Made by a program: the position numbers and the translations under genes
The notes under the pieces: model-generated
The model's database searches: none
What the model was told of the DNA's origin: nothing
What the model saw: only the letters and a program-made list of their open reading frames with translations
Source of the DNA: Oscheius sp. JU75
Taxonomy: Eukaryota; Nematoda; Chromadorea; Rhabditida; Rhabditidae
Assembly (NCBI GenBank): GCA_037178855.1
Contig: JASJZC010000003.1
Location: 1,240,001-1,304,000, forward strand
Direction: 5' to 3'
Length of the DNA stretch: 64,000 nt
Part shown: positions 34,560-44,770 of the stretch, one piece after another
Numbering within the stretch: position 1 is the stretch's first letter
Layout of the letters: the number at the start of each line of letters is the position of its first letter

Positions 34560-35270
34560 CTCCGTCTAAACGTACGTATGCTACAGCGGATGCATGTTCA
34601 GTCTATTCAGAGCATTCAGGGGGTAAAGAGTTTGTTTCACCACGATCAAGTTTCCGAGTGTGCAACTATTGCGCCTAAATGCCCAAAGTTGGTGCGCACA
34701 GTTTGAAAAATGGGCGGTACGACCAAAAATCCGTGAATCTGGGTTTTCACAGCATTTCAGAGTTAGTTAGAACAAATCAAAGCTGAAATTAATTGGCCCA
34801 GATAGCAAAATTCTATTGTTTACACGTGGTCTGTGCATTTTCACAGCCTATTTCAATTTCTTTCACGTAAAATGTTTCTTGGGTGTGAACAGTCCATGCT
34901 GTTGTAGCGTAGAGTTTTTTTGTAAAAAAAAAAATGGCTACACACGTCTACGTAATCGATCAAAAATCAACTTTTTACCCAAAATGACTTTCGAAAATAG
35001 AGTGGCGCGCGCTAAAATTATTTTCTGATTTTTAGCTGGTTCTACTACCATTTTCGGCACAAGATAGGCCACCGCTTTTTCTGGGCAGTAACCTAAATTG
35101 TGCCCCTTCGGGCCGTATCAACTCTCTTGTCCTTTTCCCACTAAAACGATTGCTAGTCCAATACGGAGTTTTTGAACAAGAATGGAAATACGGTAAAATC
35201 GCACCAAATCGTTTCATAGCTGCACACTCGTTTTAAAATGCTGTGTTGGACCTGCGGTTTCGAACAAAAG
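34560..35270. other. Non-coding spacer
   Basis: AT-rich, with poly-A near 34925. No exon or strong repeat seen. Confidence 0.5.
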
Positions 35271-35870
35271 ATAAGTCGACGGATTGCCTCTATTGGATCG
35301 CTGGAAGCAATAAGTATAAAATACTTGTATAATCATTCACTTTTGAGTTCTTGGAGTCTTCTCATCTTATGCATCCAATGGACATAGCGGCACTTGGAGT
35401 CACCATCTTCGCGAATCTACCCTTGGATGTTTGTCACATCAAAGTACTAACTGTTATTAAATTTTAGCCGTGCCGAAACCAAGCAACGTGCCGTTTTCGA
35501 TGGTTTGAAGACCCTATGGATGGGATGACTAGATGCGACTGTCAAATTACAAACATCGTCTTCTTGGCTCAGTGTCTGTTCTGCGAATCCGAGTATCAAA
35601 AGACCGTTGCCGAAAAAAAGACTGCTGTCAAAAAGTACCCTCAATGCCTTCAAAGACCAGAGAACGGCATTTACATTGGCTATGTAGGTGATCGTAAAGC
35701 CCGGTAAGATTGTTTCTTCCAGCAGCACCACTATTATTATAACTTTTAGGAGACGCTTTCAAGAAGCCGTTACACACAGCAACGAAGCTCCAGTTCAATA
35801 TTGGTGATTTTGCGATTTTGCGGACATTTTTCAGTGCTTCCATCAACGACTGAGGAAATAGTTGTCATTT
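35270..35870 (+). pseudogene. Diverged copy of the Cys-rich GIY-YIG-like gene
   Basis: Matches 25520-26160 including intron sequence (TCTATTGGATCGCTG, TTGGATGTTTGTCACATC, CATTTACATTGGCTAT). The frame CDCQITNIVFLAQCLFCESEY then GIYIGYVGDRKARRRF is kept in part. It is broken near 35520, and a large deletion removes the region equivalent to exon 4. Later sequence (CATCAACGACTGAGGAAATA) matches again. Confidence 0.75.
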
Positions 35871-36234
35871 AATAAAAATTTTTAATTATTTCATCCGCAA
35901 TATCTCTTACTGAAGTACCTGTTTATGTGTAGGGGTGAAGCCCGTTAATAGAGAGACAGAGATACTGTCAGATTGTTGCGATTATAAGAAATTAAGTAGC
36001 CGTCTTTCGAATCGTAACCTCCTATTTATCGGTGTCATAACCTCCTATGTATCTCTCTGTTCGAGTGAACTAGGAAAAATTCAATTCTGACAATAGAGTT
36101 CGACGAAAACGTAGCTTCTGTTGTGGTATTTATTCTTTTTTTCAATGACTATGTGTACGAAGCTGGTAGAGACAGAGACACCCCCACCCCAGTAAGCGAA
36201 CAAAGCAGTTTGAAAAATCCGATTTATTTCTACT

Positions 36235-36640
36235 TTAGCACTCGTCTACTTTATGTAAATGGAGCAGGGTCCAAGACTGAACGAACAGGATGAGCACAGC
36301 AAAGACGAGGTTTTCGATGCTCACGGCAGCAAACGACATCCAGAAGATGACCTTCTCGCAGTAGTAGTCCGAATCGGGAGCCGTCGAGGAGTACATGTCC
36401 TGGAAGGCCGTGTAGACCCAGGCGGAGCCGACAGTGAGCCAGATGAACTCGTGGACCAGAAGATGGAGAACATCGAGATATTTGACCTTCGGCTCGGATA
36501 CTTCGCTGGCTGGGCCTTTTCCTGAAAAAGGCAATGTCTCTGTCTATGTGTCTCCGTCAAAACTAACCGTGATCCACTCCGTAACATCGCAAAGCGTTCC
36601 CATGATGTAGAAAGTACCGACCACGATGAACCAGTTTCTT
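36235..36640 (-). CDS. Multi-pass membrane protein, C-terminal exons
   Basis: The last exon (36523-36235) is cleanly open with two hydrophobic helices: LHLLVHEFIWLTVGSAWVY and, after a Cys-containing loop, SIENLVFAVLILFVQSWTLL; it ends HLHKVDEC. Just upstream (about 36640-36568) another open stretch encodes WFIVVGTFYIMGTLCDVTEW, a third helix ending in a GTTAGT donor. The two exons are one base out of phase with each other, so an indel or a wrong boundary remains. The family is not recognised. A decayed copy of the last exon is at 26.3-26.5 kb. Confidence 0.5.
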
Positions 36641-36649
36641 GGTCTTTAG

Positions 36650-36760
36650 TAGCTTACAGACGAATCTATGTCTCTCAACGGCCTTCTTGTAAGGCTCGCA
36701 GTAGCTCTTGTTGCGATAGAAACATGGTACAGTGATGCAGACAGAGGTTCTGGTGGCCTC
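36650..36760 (-). pseudogene. Fragment of a TSP1-like gene, last exon
   Basis: The frame reads CITVPCFYRNKSYCEPYKK, matching the last exon of the intact TSP1-like gene at 41.6 kb (PCHYPNNSCCEPYKK). One Cys is replaced by Tyr, and no other exons are in place. Confidence 0.6.
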
Positions 36761-36955
36761 ACTTCTGATAACTCGCTGTCCCTCTGTCTCAGTCAAGTAC
36801 AAATAAGACTCATCCCTTGATAGCTCGAGGCAGACGAAATGATATTTGTCATTTTGCATACCGCTCGACAGTACCAGCGCTTTGAACATACTTTTTTTCG
36901 TCCTGCATTCCGGGTTTCAACTGTTTCTTTAGGTAAGGCTACTGCGCAGAGCGGC

Positions 36956-37171
36956 ATGAACTGTTCAATCTGCTTGGAAGCCTATGGTCTGTCACTTCGT
37001 TAAACTATTTCCCCCACTTTAGATAAAGAAGCCCGTCGGCCGATGGTTGCCATTTGTGGACTCTCGGCTTGTTTCATGTGCTGTATTGATTTGAAGGCTG
37101 CTGCTTGTCCGACCTGTAGAAGAAAAGAAGCTTTTACCAATCCAGAGCAGAACTTTTTGGCTACAGATTGA
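36956..37171 (+). CDS. Small RING-finger-like protein, 59 aa
   Basis: Two exons (36956-36986 and 37023-37171) join in phase. CTTTAG at 36926-36931 upstream could be a trans-splice site. The layout NCSICLEAY ... AICGLSACFMCCIDL ... CPTCRRKEAF ... NF is that of a RING, but the usual His of CGH is Leu (CGLSAC), so one zinc ligand is missing. At 59 residues it is only the domain. Open pieces at about 37191-37268 (LLQEIAKLKRTAAVLKTT) and 37745-37881 (LCPSGCRHEANDSNNF) could be further exons if the TGA at 37169-37171 is spliced out, but I see no donor for that. Possibly a decaying E3 ligase gene. Confidence 0.5.
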
Positions 37172-38029
37172 TCTATTTTCCTATTTCTAGCATTCATGCA
37201 ATTCTTCAGAACTCTTGCAAGAGATTGCTAAGCTGAAGAGAACAGCCGCTGTTCTAAAGACTACCGGTTTGTATTTTCTTGGAACGAGCCTATTCCGGTC
37301 AGGCCGTTTGAATCCGACGCATATCAACTTCGGCTCGAAGGGAAAAATAATTATTCTAGATTAGCTAATGCTTTTTTTCTCAATGTATTTCCGAGGGGTT
37401 CATGAACGTGTAAAAAGGTGAAACCCGTCCGGGATTCGAACCCGGCACATTGGTGTTTGGTATTCGGAACGCTAACCGACTGAGCTATGTGCAAATGCCA
37501 AGCGGATTTTTCTGGGGGGTACCTGAATTTGCCAGCGGTATAGGCTCGTTACGCTTTCTCTGTCATAACCTATCCGCGCCCGATCTCGGTCTCTGTCCAG
37601 ATGAAAATATCGAACTCGGCTTTCCAAAAGAGTCCCGACTCACCGTGCTCCAGCAACTTCAATCGCCTCACCGTATCATACACAGAAGACCGTAAAAAAA
37701 AGAATAGAGGGTAGTGACACTTCCCTTCTTGAAGTCTGTTAGCGTTTCATGAAGAACTGGCGATGAATGTCGCGCTAGAAGATATGCTCTGTCCTTCTGG
37801 ATGCAGGCACGAAGCAAACGATTCTAACAACTTTAGAACGCCTTTTGAACATCAGGCTGTCATCCCACAGGAATTTGAAGGTATACTCAGCATTCCCTGA
37901 ACAATACATTCGTTTGCAGAAATTCAAACTAAGCTATGTATTTTGAGGTCTCTGTTTGAATAGGAAAATAAGAATTGAAGTTTGAAGGACACCTTGACTG
38001 TGATAGCAGCTAATGAATGATATCTTCAT
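37172..38029. other. Mostly non-coding spacer
   Basis: Apart from the tRNA-like element and the two weak exon candidates noted with the RING gene, nothing is supported. Confidence 0.4.
37424..37490 (-). repeat. tRNA-like sequence
   Basis: On the minus strand, TAGCTCAGTCGGTTAGCG (D arm) and CCGGGTTCGAATCCCGG (T arm) are well formed. The putative acceptor ends do not pair and the anticodon arm has no proper stem. A tRNA-derived element rather than a gene. Confidence 0.7.
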
Positions 38030-38146
38030 GTGAATCCTGTTCAATATTTTTTGTTCTTTGGCAGCTTGCAAGCAAATCTCTCTTACAGTTGTCTTCTTGT
38101 ACAGTTCACAGCAGCTCTTGTTGGGATAGAAACATGGTTCGGTCAT
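38030..38146 (-). pseudogene. Fragment of a TSP1-like gene, last exon
   Basis: Encodes ACMTEPCFYPNKSCCELYKK, another relative of the 41.6-kb exon. Nucleotides of 38100-38170 also match 36700-36760 (GAAACATGGT..GTGATGCA-type block). No start or other TSP1 exons in place. Confidence 0.6.
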
Positions 38147-38285
38147 GCAAGCAGAAGTTTTGGTGGCCTCGCCTCAGAAAACGCTCTGTCTCTTTCTATT
38201 TTCTTTCTGTCTCTGTCTTCCTGTCTTCCTGTCTCCCTGACTCTTTTATAGATCCCAAAACCCTTTATTACAAACAGTATACAGT

Positions 38286-39909
38286 TCACTGGAATTCGAT
38301 GCTAGTAACCTCGATATCTCCATCGATTCTCATGCCAACATAGTCCTGGTTAGGATCAGTTCCACGATGAGCAAAAGCCCCAAAGTGCTTGCCATCCACG
38401 TAGAACTGGATGCTGTGAGGAGCGTTTTCGAGCACAAAGTTGAAGCCTCGCTCCTTCTCGAAAGGCATGTGTCCCTCACGTTCCTCCTTGCCCCAAAGCC
38501 CGTTGATCTCCGCGTTTCTGACCACACACTTCTCCTTGAAGCGGGGATTGAAGTGACAGAGAGTGTTGCCCTGTCTCCCGACCAGATCCAGCTTCCAGTC
38601 TCCCTTGGGGATTCCGTAAAAGTTGACCTTGTGATGCGCATGGAGAGCTCCATGGGGGAAGGCAGTCTCCCAGGGGAGAGAATAGATTCGGCCTCCCCAA
38701 TGGACATTGTCCAGCATGATGTCGCCTTTGACTTGGAAGAAATCAACACGGTCAATTGGCTTTGTAGCCTCGTACTTGAAGTCGTAGACGTGCTTTCCGT
38801 TGACGCGGACGTCGTAGTGGTCCGGTAGAGCACTGAAAATAGACAAAAATGTATCTCAAGCCACGAAAAAAGCTTTGGTCGCCTGGTGGATTCAAATCAG
38901 AGACTCTTGTCTACGTAAGCAAGACAACCAACCATTAGACTATTCGTGCAAAGGGGTACGGAAGTCTCAGGCAGAGTTGTTAGTAGTGTCAAACTTAAAG
39001 AGTTTAGATAAAAAACGAAGCTTATCGCCTCACCGAATTCTGATCTCGAATCTCTCTCCGGGCTTGACGAACTGATCTTTCAGCTGCTTCTGTTCGTGCC
39101 AGGCTCCCTGGAAATGGGTATGTTATCTATCTCTCTCTCTCCTCACCCCATAATGAGCACTGAAAACCGTGCTCTTTCCAGAGTTATCCTTATGGTTGAG
39201 ATACATCTTCATATGGAAGATGACCTCCGTATTTCCATTATCGACTTCAGTCCCTCCTGCCAGAAGATTAACTTCGAGCCTGGAAAATTCAGACTGTTTA
39301 CTTTTTCCATCACAATCAGTGTTGATCTTTCGAGCGCGCTGGGCAAACGATTGGGGTCGCGGCATGTCAACAACTTTTTTTTCGTTGCCGCCGCCACAGC
39401 GATATTGTTTTCAAAACAGATGATCTTTGAACGAAATGGCTCTCCCGAACAATGGAAAAAATGAGAATGAAACACTTCCCGGTCTAGGGAAGCATTGCGT
39501 AATTTGTTTTTGTTAAAAAATCCATACCAGTTCCACTTCTCTGAACAGAGTAATGCAGCACCTTCTCGGTTATTTTTCAGCCCTTAGAAGTTCAAACTCG
39601 CTATCTTCTGAAAAGTTGTAGAGCGGATCAAACGCTACAACATCACTGAGCATGAAAAGTTTTGAAAACCACTTCTTGTGGGTGAAATTGAACCGAGAAG
39701 GTGCGCGCGCGTCACTACATATCAGAGACCGCGGCGCGCCATGGAAATCGTACTATTTTCGGCTAGGCATCGCCTTTTTTTAAAACCAAAAAAAATTGAA
39801 AGAAGTCTCACGTCTGTCCCTCTTGGGCAGCTTGTCCGATCAGGGTTAGGGTCTGTCCAATCTGGATACGTTCTCCTAGACGTGAGGTGTAGGGGACGGG
39901 GAAGTGCAT
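38286..39909 (-). CDS. lec-1: Tandem-repeat galectin, LEC-1-like, 283 aa
   Basis: Beta-galactoside-binding lectin with two carbohydrate-recognition domains. Four exons fit in phase: 39909-39812, 39279-39147, 39107-39034, 38832-38286. The ATG lies 3 nt after CTTTCAG, a likely trans-splice site. The N-terminal MHFPVPYTSRL aligns with the start of C. elegans LEC-1 (279 aa). Domain 1 ends GERFEIRIR...DHYDVRVNGKHVYDF. Domain 2 (about residues 145-283) keeps the full sugar-binding signature HFNPRF..KCVVRN....LWGKEER. Domain 1 has lost it: where HFNPR is expected there is FHMKMYL, and GAWHEQKQ replaces WG-E-R. So only domain 2 is expected to bind galactosides in the usual way. A dead copy of domain 2 is at 41.8-42.3 kb. 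Confidence 0.93.
38876..38945 (-). repeat. Weak tRNA-like sequence in galectin intron 3
   Basis: The minus strand has an A-box-like TAGTCTAATGGTTGG and a B-box-like GATTTGAATCC at roughly tRNA spacing, with a possible anticodon arm GTCTTG...CAAGAG. The T arm does not pair. Weak evidence. Confidence 0.35.
39609..39652. repeat. Short dyad element (AAGTTGTAG ... CTACAAC)
   Basis: GAAAAGTTGTAGAGCGGATC is followed by a partial reverse complement. The same element, better preserved, is at 46213-46256. Lies in galectin intron 1. Confidence 0.7.
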
Positions 39910-40289
39910 CTCCTGAAAGCTGTCAAGCTGAAGAAGAGTAAGAATGAGAGAGAGAGTGAAGTAGGGACAGGACAATGGCACATATTTTTCTACTGCGGAA
40001 TGGTCTACAGGCTCCTCCTCTCTCCCTGCCGCCCATTTTAACTGACGGGGGATCGATGGAACAAACAACTTTCGGAGGCTGTTTGTGCGCAAAGTGACTC
40101 ATTTGAAAATAAATGGAAATAGATCAGGGTCATTGAGTCAGAGGAATGGTGAAAGAGCCGATATTGAGGAAAGGATAAAGGTAGTGTCTGTCTCTCTGTC
40201 ACTCTGCCACTCTGTCTCTCTTTGTCTATCTATCTCCCTGTCTCTCTATCTACTGTCACTCTCAGAGATTGAGAGATAGTTTATTGCAT
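39910..40289. other. Spacer with CTCTGTCTC tract (40183-40265)
   Basis: The galectin upstream region followed by degenerate CTGTCTCTCTGTCACTCTG repeats. No exon seen. Confidence 0.6.
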
Positions 40290-40989
40290 ATCCAGAGGAT
40301 AAGGATTACATCCGTAGGTAAAATTTGGCAGGCTAACATTGGGGCAACACTGGCTCTTAGTTATGCAAGCCTGGAAACCTCACATGTTGCACTGGGCTGG
40401 TCCGACGTCCGAAGCAGAACAGGGGCATGTCTGATAGGCAGATTCTAGTCTGATTTTGTATGCCACAGCCTCCAAAAAATACTACAGTCTGTCCAAGAGA
40501 GCCAGACGCTCCAGACACTGACTCCGCCTGAAAAGGATCATCTGGTATAGAGGCAGAGAGGCACAGAGAGACAGACTCACTCGGGAGACAATAGTTACTT
40601 GGTTTTGTGTCGTTAATTGGAAGGGAGAAAAGAAGACCAGAACTGTTGAAACTGGCACAAACGTAGGTGGCACTGAATACAAATTTCTTATATCCAGACG
40701 CACAGTTGAGTCTAGGGTAGATGCATAGAGCGACACTGAGGCGCGTATCAACTGTACTGTTTCTCCTGAAACTGATGGGCATGGAGGAAACTATCTTGCC
40801 TTACACGCACAGACATTCTGAAGCTGAAAGACATGTCCTACACCATGCCATGATCATATTGCTTCCACAATAGTCACAAAAAGTTGTCGTACTACCCCAC
40901 TTGCCAAGTTGTTCAGTTCCCCCTATGTCACAATCCAATATGGTCAGACCTAAGGGGGTTAGAGAAAGGAGACAGACGAGAGCGAGCAT
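40290..40989 (-). pseudogene. TSP1-like secreted protein gene, decayed
   Basis: Begins with a signal peptide, MLALVCLLSLTPLGLTILDC, and a Cys-rich stretch. A second exon (about 40752-40574) encodes CIYPRLNCASGYKKF and joins in phase at CV|R. A third exon gives VWSVWLSWTDC, then CGIQNQTRIC only after a frame change at a T run (about 40471), then a second change at a C run. A TGA interrupts the segment that ends SQCCPNVSLPNF. The pattern W..W...C...CG.....R.C is thrombospondin type 1. Two shifts at homopolymers could be read errors, but the stop argues for decay. Confidence 0.6.
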
Positions 40990-41335
40990 GGAATGTAAAA
41001 TAAGGGGTCTGAGAGAATTCGGGAGAGCCGTTAATTTGTGCAGTCGTGGTTACAGAAATCAAAATTAGCAAGGGAAAGAGAGGTTTGTTACTGAGTTGTG
41101 GTCTCTCTATCTCTCTGTCCCGGATCTTCTGGTTAGACACTGATAGTAAACCGTTTGTCCGACAAATAGTAGCGTCTTTCAATATATGCCTTCAGCCTGG
41201 AACAGGCTTTAAAACTATCTCGTCTATCCATAGCCATGATAGGCGGATCAGTGCACCTGCCCTATAGCCGACGGCCGCCCTTGACCAGTCGAGAAAAACG
41301 CTATCAATTTTTCATCGAAGATGCGCCTCTTCATA

Positions 41336-41708
41336 ATGGTGAGTCTGATAAAAAGTTAGGCAAAGTTTCCACAGATTCTGTCTGCTGTTCTTATCGCTAC
41401 TTTGAATGCACAGAACAACTGGAGTGCTTGGGGACCTACTGGAGATCCTGAACTGGATACATGCAATAAGCCATGTGGAAGCTGTGGGACTATAACGGAG
41501 ATGAGAGTGTGTCCTAATAATAGTGTCTGTCCGTAAGTTTGCAGGAGATAGAGTGACAGTGACAATGGTAGCATTCTGTACATCATTTTCCAGAGGCCCT
41601 TCGACGAGACTGCTACCTTGTAATATCCAGCCTTGCCACTATCCCAACAATTCCTGCTGCGAGCCCTACAAGAAACTACGGATGGGACAGGCATACTCCT
41701 GTGTCTAA
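41336..41708 (+). CDS. Secreted TSP1-like protein, 91 aa
   Basis: Three exons fit in phase: the ATG alone (41336-41338), 41375-41532 and 41594-41708. The first intron follows the ATG directly. Exon 2 gives the signal peptide ILSAVLIATLNAQ and then NNWSAWG...CNKPCGSCGTITEMRVC, a thrombospondin type 1 core (W..W, C..CG.CG, R.C). Exon 3 gives LPCNIQPCHYPNNSCCEPYKK and ends YSCV. Small TSP1 proteins with a C-terminal CC...Y segment are common in nematodes; their role is mostly unknown. Extracellular location inferred. Fragments of related genes are at 36.7, 38.1 and 40.3-41.0 kb. Confidence 0.75.
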
Positions 41709-41784
41709 AGCTGAATGAATACGAAGAGAGACAGATCTCTCTCATTGCACCTTTATTACCAGTTCAAACAAACATGAAATAGTC

Positions 41785-42254
41785 TTTCAATCAAAATCAA
41801 TCTCGGTGACCTCCACATTCCCATCTATCTGCAGTCCAGCATAGTCCTGATTGGAATCCTTGGTCCTGGGAGCTAAGGAGGCCACGTGCTAGTCATCCAC
41901 ATGGAACTGGAGACCGTAAGGAGCGTTTAGAATGATCAACTTGAAGCCCTTGTCCTTCTCGAATGGGGAGACGCCCTCCTTCTCTACCTTGCCCCACTAC
42001 TTGTCCATCAGGATGACGTTCCATTACATGATCTTCTCCTTCAGTCGAGGGTTGAATCGACAGAGGGGCCCTTCTTGTCCACCAGGTCAATTGACCAATC
42101 TCCTTCGGTCACCCACAAATTGTGATCTTCATGTTGTGATGGGAGTGGCTTCATGTTAGGCGTGGCTATCTCATACGGCACGGAGAAGACCTGTTCTGCC
42201 CAGCGAATATTCTCCGTTGATGCGGACCTCGTAGTGGTCGGTGAGAGCTCTGAA
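41785..42254 (-). pseudogene. Galectin pseudogene
   Basis: Minus-strand frame matches galectin domain 2 of the 38.3-kb gene: TDHYEVRINGE, FNPRLKEKI, WGKVEKEGVSPFEK, NQDYAGLQIDG. It contains at least three in-frame stops (for example before WNVIL, before WGKVEK and in VDD*HVAS) and a deletion of about 30 codons after the first strand. Confidence 0.9.
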
Positions 42255-42869
42255 AATAGTCATAGGATGTTACTTGGACTTCCACACCCTCCCTACAACA
42301 AGCAAAACAGTTATGGATCCGAAGCTCTTCTCACTCTCTTTCTCTTCAATTTCCATCCTCTGAACCCAGACACACAGAGACATCTTTTTGTCATTTTTGT
42401 GTGAACCGAGGAATTGAAAGTGAGGGAGAAGCGGAGCATGACACTCACTGCTCATTTCAAAAATCAGGTGCAAACTTTACTCGGTCTAATTGAATAAAAC
42501 ATGTTATGTCTTGCAGAGTGTGAGAGTCCGTGCTAGTTTTTAAGAGAAAGAGAGTGAGAAGATTCATAACTCTTTTGCTTGTTGTAGAGAGGGTGTGGAA
42601 GTCCATGTAACATCCTACAGCGCAAGGCTATTCAAGAAGCTGCTAACTGTTCCTGGCCAGATATCGGCCATGATCCGGTGAGGCTCTTTCTTCTTTGCTC
42701 GTAACCGTAGCAACAGGTTGACCCCACCGACGACCCGCTGCTCTCTTCTAATGACGTCAGAACGGAGTGTGTTGATCAAGAGACACCGAACGACCAATGG
42801 AACTTACTTTGGAGTAGGTACGGGATGTTACAGTGAGAGACAGAGAGGTAGAGAGATAAAGAGACAATT
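42255..42869. other. Spacer, no supported gene
   Basis: Contains GAGAGACAGAGAGG at about 42836 and no convincing exon. Confidence 0.5.
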
Positions 42870-43365
42870 ACAGGCTAAACCTACGCGGGAGCTGTCTTTT
42901 TTTATGGTCAATTGTACTCATCTTTTTACTGGGAGCAATAGTCGGGATGTATGTCTTGGCTTCAACTACCAAAGCCGAGCCTCTACCAAGCAAGTTGACT
43001 TGGAGTCCATTGTGAAGAAGGAGCTGGAAAACCTGAAGAAGGAGATAATACCAACAGTGACAGTCGAGCTGACAGCGGCTGTGAAGAAGGAACTAAAGGT
43101 CATGGAAAGCAATCTGACAGCGACTGTCAACAAGAAGATAGCATCGACCATGAATGGCAATTTGACAGCATTGACAGAAAAGTTGATAGCGACAGTACAG
43201 AAGAAGATCAACTATCAGAGTCGAGCTGACTAAAGAAGGAGCTGCCAGCGGTCGTAAATGATGAGTACTATCTCGTGAAGAAGACTGAAGTCCGTCCCAA
43301 ACGATCTGTCTCTCATTCTCTCGGATCTTGGCCAGTGGCTCTCATACTTTTGTTGAGCATGTAAA
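42870..43365 (+). pseudogene. Broken coiled-coil membrane or GPI-type protein
   Basis: Three frames together spell one plausible protein: a hydrophobic segment (SIVLIFLLGAIVGMYVLAS, about 42906-42963), a coiled coil (VKKELENLKKEIIPTVTVEL; VKKELKVMESNLTATVNKKI, about 43013-43215), and a C-terminal part ending SWPVALILLLSM. Each junction needs a one-base shift, the first next to a run of seven T. No donor or acceptor explains the shifts. Decayed gene or assembly errors. Confidence 0.5.
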
Positions 43366-43734
43366 GAAAATATGACCATGTAAAAAATATGTATAAGAAT
43401 GTCTCTACATGTCTCAAGGATACGCAATTTTCTCGGTCGTTCTGTCTCTCTGTTCACTTTCTCTGTCTATATATCTCAATCTCTGTCCTCAAAACAGCTG
43501 AAGATGTTCATCAAGAGCTTTTGAGAGACAGGTAATATTCCATCGCCAGGACAGTCAAAAGCTGCATGGCTTCCCACAAAATAAACAATAGTTTACTTCT
43601 TTCCACTAAAAACATACTGCCGTGGGCGAGAACACAAGGGGCAGGGCTTGACCAGAGCGCAATTCCGCGACACTGACGGGGGCCAAGGGGGTCAGTGAGA
43701 TAAAGAATAAAGTAGGAAACTAATCAAAACACAA

Positions 43735-44275
43735 AGTAGATACTTGAAGGATAATGAAGAAGTGCATCTTCGAGGTGACCGAGAGCGAAGGTTGCACTGT
43801 GAGCTGGAGCGGCAGGTTCTCTTCCGGCATGGGCGAAGACGGACTGACATTTGGCGAGGACCATCTGATAAAGAAATTAGGAACCGGAGGTGATACGAGA
43901 TAGTTGTGGGACAAGAGACGGTGATGGGAACAGAGGAAACAGTCATCTGAAAAGAACGGCTGTAAAAAAGGGGTTATTCGGGCTTGTACCGTTTTCGAAA
44001 AAATAAGATAATTTTTAACATCAGCACCAGTCCAGCTACTAGAAAAGTTGACTATTCGGAGATGTACCGCATCCTTCGAAGGTGTTCAATATTTGAACCG
44101 CATCGGCGTACTCTGAAAGGTGGATTTGTTAAAAACATGTCTCCCTGCCCCTCTGTCTCTCTTAAACAAACCTGTTGTCGACATCCAAAAAGTGGATCCA
44201 AGTAAATTCCCAGGTGAGGTAAGAACCCGGGCATCTAGACTGAGTGAACAGTGACTGAAAGCAACGAGTTTGAAA
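43735..44275 (-). pseudogene. Partial relative of the neighbouring PPxY membrane protein
   Basis: Open exon-like pieces on the minus strand: LLGSTFWMSTTEYADAVQIL (about 44215-44070) and LPLQLTVQPSLSVTSKMHFF (about 43845-43750). They resemble FTFWVPKALTQLANVTN and LNLPIGVVPLTSFWFSTV of the 44.8-46.8 kb gene. No PPxY or membrane exons follow. Likely a partial duplicate. Confidence 0.4.
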
Positions 44276-44770
44276 ATAGACAAGTGGCTTTGAGGACAAG
44301 AGAGATCATCTAGACTAAGACTACTGTAACGTGGTCTAGAGGATCTAACATAAGAATATATGGTGTCCGTCTGTTTGTTTATCCGAGGCCACCGAACAAA
44401 AGATATATGGTCAGTTAGTTATTGGCAAGAGGTGGCAAGTCAACTTTATACTGTCTCTGCCTCACTCTTTTGACAGGGTAGAGAACGATTAAGTCGTTGA
44501 AGACGTCTGCTTATAATGAAAAGTGAACAGAACTCGAACCACTATATGCAATCGATAGAACAGGAGGCTGGAGACAGAAGACAGCCGAACTGAGAGACGA
44601 AGAAGAGGACGGGAAGGGTCAGCCAGATGTGGCATAAACAACTCACACAGTTTGCGACGCACTGCAAACAGTTTTGAAAGTCTAGGAAGAGATTGCGTAA
44701 TGTCTGCCTCTGTCTGTCTCCCTCCGAACCCCCTGAACCGAACAACACCTCCTAATTTATCTTCATTTAG
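44276..44770. other. Non-coding spacer
   Basis: No convincing exon; a CTGCCTCTGTCTGTCTCCCT tract lies near 44703. Confidence 0.5.
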
